Assembly: GCA_023419515.1 (NCBI GenBank) | Contig: JAEZXW010000068.1 | Coordinates: 1-8,639, forward strand | Length of the DNA: 8,639 nucleotides | Source: Actinomycetes bacterium | GTDB taxonomy: Bacteria > Actinomycetota > Coriobacteriia > Coriobacteriales > JAEZXW01 | Direction of reading: 5' to 3' | Shown: positions 5,636 through 8,639 of the stretch, in pieces | Layout of the letters: each line of letters starts with the position of its first letter | Numbering within the stretch: the first letter of the stretch is position 1 | Program-made: the position numbers and the translations under genes | The notes under the pieces: generated by a model | Databases searched by the model: none | Seen by the model: only the letters and a program-made list of their open reading frames with translations | What the model was told of the DNA's origin: nothing

Positions 5636-6625
5636 ATGAAAGTACTGATTAGCGATTATCCAGAATCGATGATGCCCTATCACGATATCGAGATCGAAAC
5701 GCTTCGCGCTGGTTTGGGCGAAGACCTTGAGGTTGAGATCTTTGAATATGCGGATGATAAGCGCGCTGAGTTTTTGGAAAAGTTGGCAAGCGCTGATGCT
5801 TTGCTCACTGCATTCGTGCAGATCGATGAAGCGGCAATGGATGCTGCGCCAAACCTCAAGCATGTTTCGATCAACGCGACCGGCTATGACAACGTTGATC
5901 TTGAGGCGGCAACCAAGCGCGGTATTGGGGTGTCTCCAGTAGGTGAGTATTGCACCTGGGATGTCTCTGAGATGGCAATCGCGTATATGTTTGCCTTGAA
6001 CAAGCATATTAAGTTCTATAGCGAATCGGTCGATTATGACCACGCTTGGGATTATGCCGCTGCCCCTCAGTGGCCGCGCATGCAAGATCAAACTCTAGGT
6101 ATTTTTGGCTTTGGCAAGATTGGAAAATGCACGGCCGCCAAAGCAAAAGGATTGGTCAAGCGCGTGATTGCCTATGATCCGTATGTTGATCCAGAGGTGG
6201 CACAGTCACTTGGTGTTGAGTTGCTCGGCGCAGATGAGGTGCTTGAGCAATCAGATATCATTATCAACCATATGGCGCTCAACGACACAAATGTTAAGTT
6301 CTTTAATGCTGAGCGATTTGCCAAGATGAAGCGCAAGCCTATTGTTATCAACCTCGGACGCGGTTTGTGTGTTGATGAAGAGGCGCTGCTTGCAGCGCTT
6401 GAGGATGGGACGGTTCGCGCCTTTGGTGCAGATGTCCTCTATGATGAGACTCCTGATCTGGCCAACCATCCGCTGGTTGGACGCAGAAACGTTATCATTA
6501 CGCCGCATGCTGCGTTTTATTCCTCATCATCACTGGAAGATCTGATGCGTTTTTCGAGCCAGAACATCGTTCACTTCCTGACAGGGGAGAAAGACAAGGT
6601 GTTTAAGCTGGTGAATAACGTTTAA
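5636..6625 (+). CDS. D-isomer-specific 2-hydroxyacid dehydrogenase
   Basis: Cytoplasmic NAD-dependent oxidoreductase of 329 residues that interconverts a 2-oxo acid and a D-2-hydroxy acid. The nucleotide-binding motif GFGKIG is at 158-163 and Asp181 ends the second strand of the Rossmann fold, favouring NAD over NADP. The catalytic triad is complete: Arg242 (NLGRG), Glu271 (DVLYDE) and His291 (TPH). The flavour of the middle part (YDNVDLEAA, YCTWDVSEMAIA) recalls the C-terminal-binding-protein-like group rather than phosphoglycerate dehydrogenase; there is no ACT domain. ATG 5636 is preferred to GTG 5633 because AAGG at 5625-5628 is then seven bases away. It is the last gene of the run, followed by a strong hairpin. 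Such a gene is not a usual part of an arginine deiminase operon. It may act on the 2-oxo or 2-hydroxy form of the pathway compound, or merely regenerate NAD+. Confidence 0.9.
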   Translation: MKVLISDYPESMMPYHDIEIETLRAGLGEDLEVEIFEYADDKRAEFLEKLASADALLTAFVQIDEAAMDAAPNLKHVSINATGYDNVDLEAATKRGIGVSPVGEYCTWDVSEMAIAYMFALNKHIKFYSESVDYDHAWDYAAAPQWPRMQDQTLGIFGFGKIGKCTAAKAKGLVKRVIAYDPYVDPEVAQSLGVELLGADEVLEQSDIIINHMALNDTNVKFFNAERFAKMKRKPIVINLGRGLCVDEEALLAALEDGTVRAFGADVLYDETPDLANHPLVGRRNVIITPHAAFYSSSSLEDLMRFSSQNIVHFLTGEKDKVFKLVNNV

Positions 6626-6785
6626 GCAACGGTGACTGATTGGTTTAAGTGCTTGTTTGCTTGAGGTTAAGCATTGCAAGATTGACTATCTCAAGATCGA
6701 ACGCCATAAGTTCATACGTCAGAAAAATTGAGCCGCTCCTCGGGCGTGAGGGGCGGCTTGTTTGTGTTGGCGGATGGGTGATCGC
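6626..6785. other. Convergent intergenic region
   Basis: This 160-base gap carries the terminator at 6731-6758 and, before it, a small hairpin (TGCTT/AAGCA around a GAGGTT loop near 6657-6673). No gene is supported. Confidence 0.5.
6731..6758. terminator. Bidirectional terminator between convergent genes
   Basis: AGCCGCTCCTC (6731-6741) pairs with GAGGGGCGGCT (6748-6758) through 11 bp with one G-T wobble and a six-base loop. On the minus strand it is followed by TTTTT (from AAAAA at 6724-6728); on the plus strand by a weaker TGTTTGTG. It can end both the dehydrogenase operon and the zinc ribbon gene. Confidence 0.85.
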
Positions 6786-6989
6786 CTAGTCGTTAGAAGA
6801 TGAGCTCGATGATGGGCGGTTATCGGTGTTATAGAACCCTGATCCCTTAAACACAACACCGCTCGTGCCCAAAGAGCGCTTGGCTTCGCTTTTGCAGAGC
6901 GGGCATGTTACGGTTGGACGTTCGCTCATGCTGTGAGTGACTTCAAAGACATGGTTGCACGCAGTGCAGCGATAATCGTATCGAGGCAT
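6786..6989 (-). CDS. FmdB-family zinc ribbon protein
   Basis: Small cytoplasmic protein of 67 residues. MPRYDYRCTACNHVFEV is the standard beginning of FmdB-type regulatory proteins. Two CxxC pairs (Cys8/Cys11 and Cys29/Cys32) form a zinc ribbon, and the stretch VVFKGSGFYNTDNR (about 45-58) is the family's second conserved block. A Ser-rich tail ends the protein. The start at 6989 is chosen over an in-frame ATG at 7010 because the family begins with MPRY; AGGA lies about ten bases upstream. The name comes from a formamidase regulator in Methylophilus, but the general function is unknown. It is convergent with the dehydrogenase gene and divergent from the thiamine gene, and appears to be transcribed alone. 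Confidence 0.9.
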   Translation of the reverse strand: MPRYDYRCTACNHVFEVTHSMSERPTVTCPLCKSEAKRSLGTSGVVFKGSGFYNTDNRPSSSSSSND

Positions 6990-7111
6990 AGGCAGTATGC
7001 TTCCTTTCAAAGACGCGCGAGCTTGCGAGGCTGGCGTTGCAATTGCGATTTGAATTTGTGATTACTCAGTATGGTAGCCTTTTTTCTTCGCACGGCACAC
7101 GAAAGCCTGCC

Positions 7112-7117
7112 TACAAT
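7112..7117 (+). promoter_or_regulatory. Candidate -10 element for the thiamine gene
   Basis: TACAAT at 7112-7117 matches the -10 consensus at five of six positions. Transcription would begin near 7124, just before the riboswitch aptamer. No good -35 is seen 16-18 bases upstream, so the call is tentative. Confidence 0.35.
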
Positions 7118-7129
7118 AACACGTAACCA

Positions 7130-7228
7130 ATCAGCGGGAGCTTGCACCGTATCAAAGCAGCTGAGAGGTGCGCGAACAATGGTGCGCACGACCGCTATCG
7201 ACCAGCCCGATAATGCGGGAGAGGCATG
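7130..7228 (+). promoter_or_regulatory. TPP riboswitch (thi-box)
   Basis: The order of conserved elements fits a thiamine pyrophosphate aptamer. Helix P2 is AGCGG (7133-7137) with CCGCT (7192-7196), followed on the 5' side by the GAGC-like segment. A short P3 is TTGC with GCAG-type pairing. The hallmark CTGAGA is at 7161-7166. An extra stem GTGCGC/GCGCAC sits between CTGAGA and P2. ACC is at 7201-7203, and the P5 hairpin CCCG-ATAATG-CGGG at 7206-7219 contains the invariant ATAATGC. The aptamer ends beside the Shine-Dalgarno GAGGTGG (7228-7234), five bases before the start codon, so control is probably at translation initiation: TPP binding hides the ribosome site. The gene downstream makes thiamine phosphate, which supports the call. 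The segment between ACC and the P5 stem is about two bases shorter than usual. Confidence 0.82.
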
Positions 7229-7239
7229 AGGTGGTATTG

Positions 7240-8639
7240 ATGCGAAGTTCACTCATATTGCGTGCAGGAATGCGCGCGGTTACAACAAAAAACCCAGTTG
7301 TTCATTGTATTACCAACTATGTGACCGTACATGAGGTCGCGCAGGTTTTGCTTGCTGCAGGCGCCAGTCCTGTCATGGCGGATGATCTGGACGATGCCCG
7401 TGAGATGACCGGTATCGTGGACGCGCTTCTACTCAACATTGGCACGCTGAATCAGCGTACGTTGGCAACGATGCATGAATGTTTGCGCCAGGCGGCGACT
7501 CGAGGCATTCCTGTTGTATTGGATCCCGTCGGCGTGGGGGCAACCACGGTGCGAACCGAAGCCGCCCTTGCGCTTTTGGCGCGCGGTGGCATCACTTGCA
7601 TCAAGGGAAATATCTCAGAGATCAAGGCACTCGTGCATGCAGTGCAAGCGCAGGCTGTTGATGCTGATGCTCCGCGTACCCGTGGGGTTGACGCACATGT
7701 GGATGATCTCGCTAGTCAAGACGTGGTAGCACAAGCTGAGGAGTATGCTCGCGCGGCTGCTCAGCAGTTTGGTTGCATCGTTGTGGTGACAGGCGCCGTG
7801 GATGTTGTGAGCGATGGCGAGGTGCTCTGGCATAACAACCTGGGTTCACCGCTGCAGGCTCAAATCACGGGTGCTGGTTGCATGCTTGGAGCAGTGATCG
7901 CTGCTTATCTTGCGAGTTGTCTGCCTGGGTCGGGCATGCACGCCGTTCAGGCGGCACTCTTGCACGTGACCAGAGCCGCCATGCTCGCCGAGGATGCCTG
8001 CCGAGATTATCCGGGAAATGCGACCTACAACATGGCGCTCATCAATTGGGTTCAAAACCTGCGTGATCAAAAGCTGACCTCTCAGCAAGAGCTTGAGCAA
8101 AACCTTCGGCTCTATGCGGTTACACCGTCTGGGATTTCTGATATGGCAGCGCTCGTCTCACAAGTGGCACAGGTGATAGAGGGTGGCGCAACGATGGTGC
8201 AGCTCCGTGAAAAAATCGAGCCGCATATCGTCATTGACCTTGGGTTTTCTCATGAGGATCTCTGTACTAATCAGGCGCTCTGGTCTAACCCTGAGCACCA
8301 GGCGTTGTATACGATCTATCAGCGAGCCTTGGCCTTGCGCAAGCTGACCTTTGATCACGGAGTGCCACTCATCATCAACGATTATCCGGCACTTGCTCGC
8401 GCCGTCTGTGCTGATGGTGTTCATGTTGGTCAAGACGATTTTTCATGCCGAGAAGCCCGAGCATATCTGGGCGAGAGTTTTATCATCGGTGTGTCGGTAC
8501 ATACTGCCCAAGAAGCTGAAGCTGCTGAGGCTGATGGCGCTGATTATCTCGGTACGGGTGCGGTGTTTGCGACCCAGAGTAAGGCAGATGCAAAAGCTGT
8601 GAGCGTTGAGGTGCTTACCGAGATCGTGCAGGCAGTAAG
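7240..8639 (+). CDS. thiM/thiE: Bifunctional hydroxyethylthiazole kinase / thiamine phosphate synthase (ThiM-ThiE fusion), 3' end outside window
   Basis: A single frame from ATG 7240 stays open to the right edge (466 codons seen). Residues 1-275 are a hydroxyethylthiazole kinase: HCITNYVT (22-29), GASPVMA (41-47), LDPVGVGA (94-101), IKGN (121-124), VVTG (182-185), and catalytic Cys214 in GAGCML. Residues 289 onward are a thiamine phosphate synthase: VQLREK (320-325), LIINDY (377-382), GVHVGQDD (393-400), GVSVHT (417-422) and DYLGTGAVFAT (435-445). Together they phosphorylate salvaged hydroxyethylthiazole with ATP and join it to hydroxymethylpyrimidine diphosphate to give thiamine phosphate in the cytoplasm. 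Yeast Thi6 has the same pair in reverse order. The ThiE part has about 24 extra residues between LREK and GVPL compared with the usual spacing. GAGGTGG at 7228-7234 is the ribosome site, under riboswitch control. The end of the ThiE domain, and any further fused domain, lies beyond the window. Confidence 0.93.
   Translation, partial: MRSSLILRAGMRAVTTKNPVVHCITNYVTVHEVAQVLLAAGASPVMADDLDDAREMTGIVDALLLNIGTLNQRTLATMHECLRQAATRGIPVVLDPVGVGATTVRTEAALALLARGGITCIKGNISEIKALVHAVQAQAVDADAPRTRGVDAHVDDLASQDVVAQAEEYARAAAQQFGCIVVVTGAVDVVSDGEVLWHNNLGSPLQAQITGAGCMLGAVIAAYLASCLPGSGMHAVQAALLHVTRAAMLAEDACRDYPGNATYNMALINWVQNLRDQKLTSQQELEQNLRLYAVTPSGISDMAALVSQVAQVIEGGATMVQLREKIEPHIVIDLGFSHEDLCTNQALWSNPEHQALYTIYQRALALRKLTFDHGVPLIINDYPALARAVCADGVHVGQDDFSCREARAYLGESFIIGVSVHTAQEAEAAEADGADYLGTGAVFATQSKADAKAVSVEVLTEIVQAV

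Noticed and set aside
5591..6091. Minus-strand open frame opposite the dehydrogenase start
   Set aside because: Overlaps the dehydrogenase gene, no recognisable domain, and would cross the hydrolase stop and the dehydrogenase ribosome site.
2993..6625. A carbamate kinase gene hidden in the operon
   Set aside because: Every gene-sized frame in the operon is accounted for by the carrier, hydrolase and dehydrogenase; none has kinase motifs.
7007..7252. Minus-strand open frame of 81 codons
   Set aside because: It runs antisense through the TPP riboswitch and thiamine gene start; the RNA explanation is much stronger.
1..8639. CRISPR array, tRNA, rRNA or insertion sequence
   Set aside because: No regularly spaced repeats, cloverleaf, rRNA-like stretch or transposase frame with terminal repeats was seen.

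Overview
The window looks like bacterial chromosome of moderate GC. Gene content and protein style (a YfcC-type carrier, an ArcB-like carbamoyltransferase, a fused ThiM-ThiE protein) suggest an anaerobic fermenter, perhaps a member of the Coriobacteriia. This placement is inference: there is no rRNA or marker gene here.

Layout. (1) 1-217, minus strand: the start of a sodium:solute symporter-like gene running off the left edge, with an abrupt change of reading frame and composition near 62-78. (2) 218-564: a regulatory region with a minus-strand promoter candidate, a hairpin that covers the symporter ribosome binding site, four copies of an ATCGAAYA element (one pair forming a 9-bp inverted repeat) and overlapping GATTG palindromes. 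(3) 565-1776: a PucR/CdaR-type regulator followed by a terminator-like hairpin. (4) 1976-6625: four co-directional genes: an ArcB-like carbamoyltransferase, a YfcC/ArcD-like carrier, a compact DDAH-like guanidino-group hydrolase and a D-isomer-specific 2-hydroxyacid dehydrogenase. A strong hairpin at 6731-6758 ends the run. (5) 6786-6989, minus strand: a FmdB-type zinc ribbon protein. (6) 7133-8639: a TPP riboswitch in front of a ThiM-ThiE fusion gene that continues past the right edge.

How the genes may work together. Group 4 resembles an arginine deiminase pathway (deiminase, carbamoyltransferase, antiporter) but with three differences. No carbamate kinase gene is in the window. The deiminase is a 285-residue DDAH-like enzyme rather than a full-length ArcA. 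A 2-hydroxyacid dehydrogenase is part of the run. In addition, the carbamoyltransferase has Asn232 and Ala236 where ornithine carbamoyltransferases have the Asp and Ser that hold the alpha-amino group of ornithine. Taken together this raises the possibility of a pathway for a guanidino compound other than arginine, perhaps one with a 2-hydroxy or 2-oxo group in place of the alpha-amino group, controlled by the adjacent PucR-type regulator. That is a hypothesis; the substitutions and gene order are read directly from the sequence. The thiamine locus is separate: it salvages hydroxyethylthiazole and joins it to the pyrimidine under TPP control.
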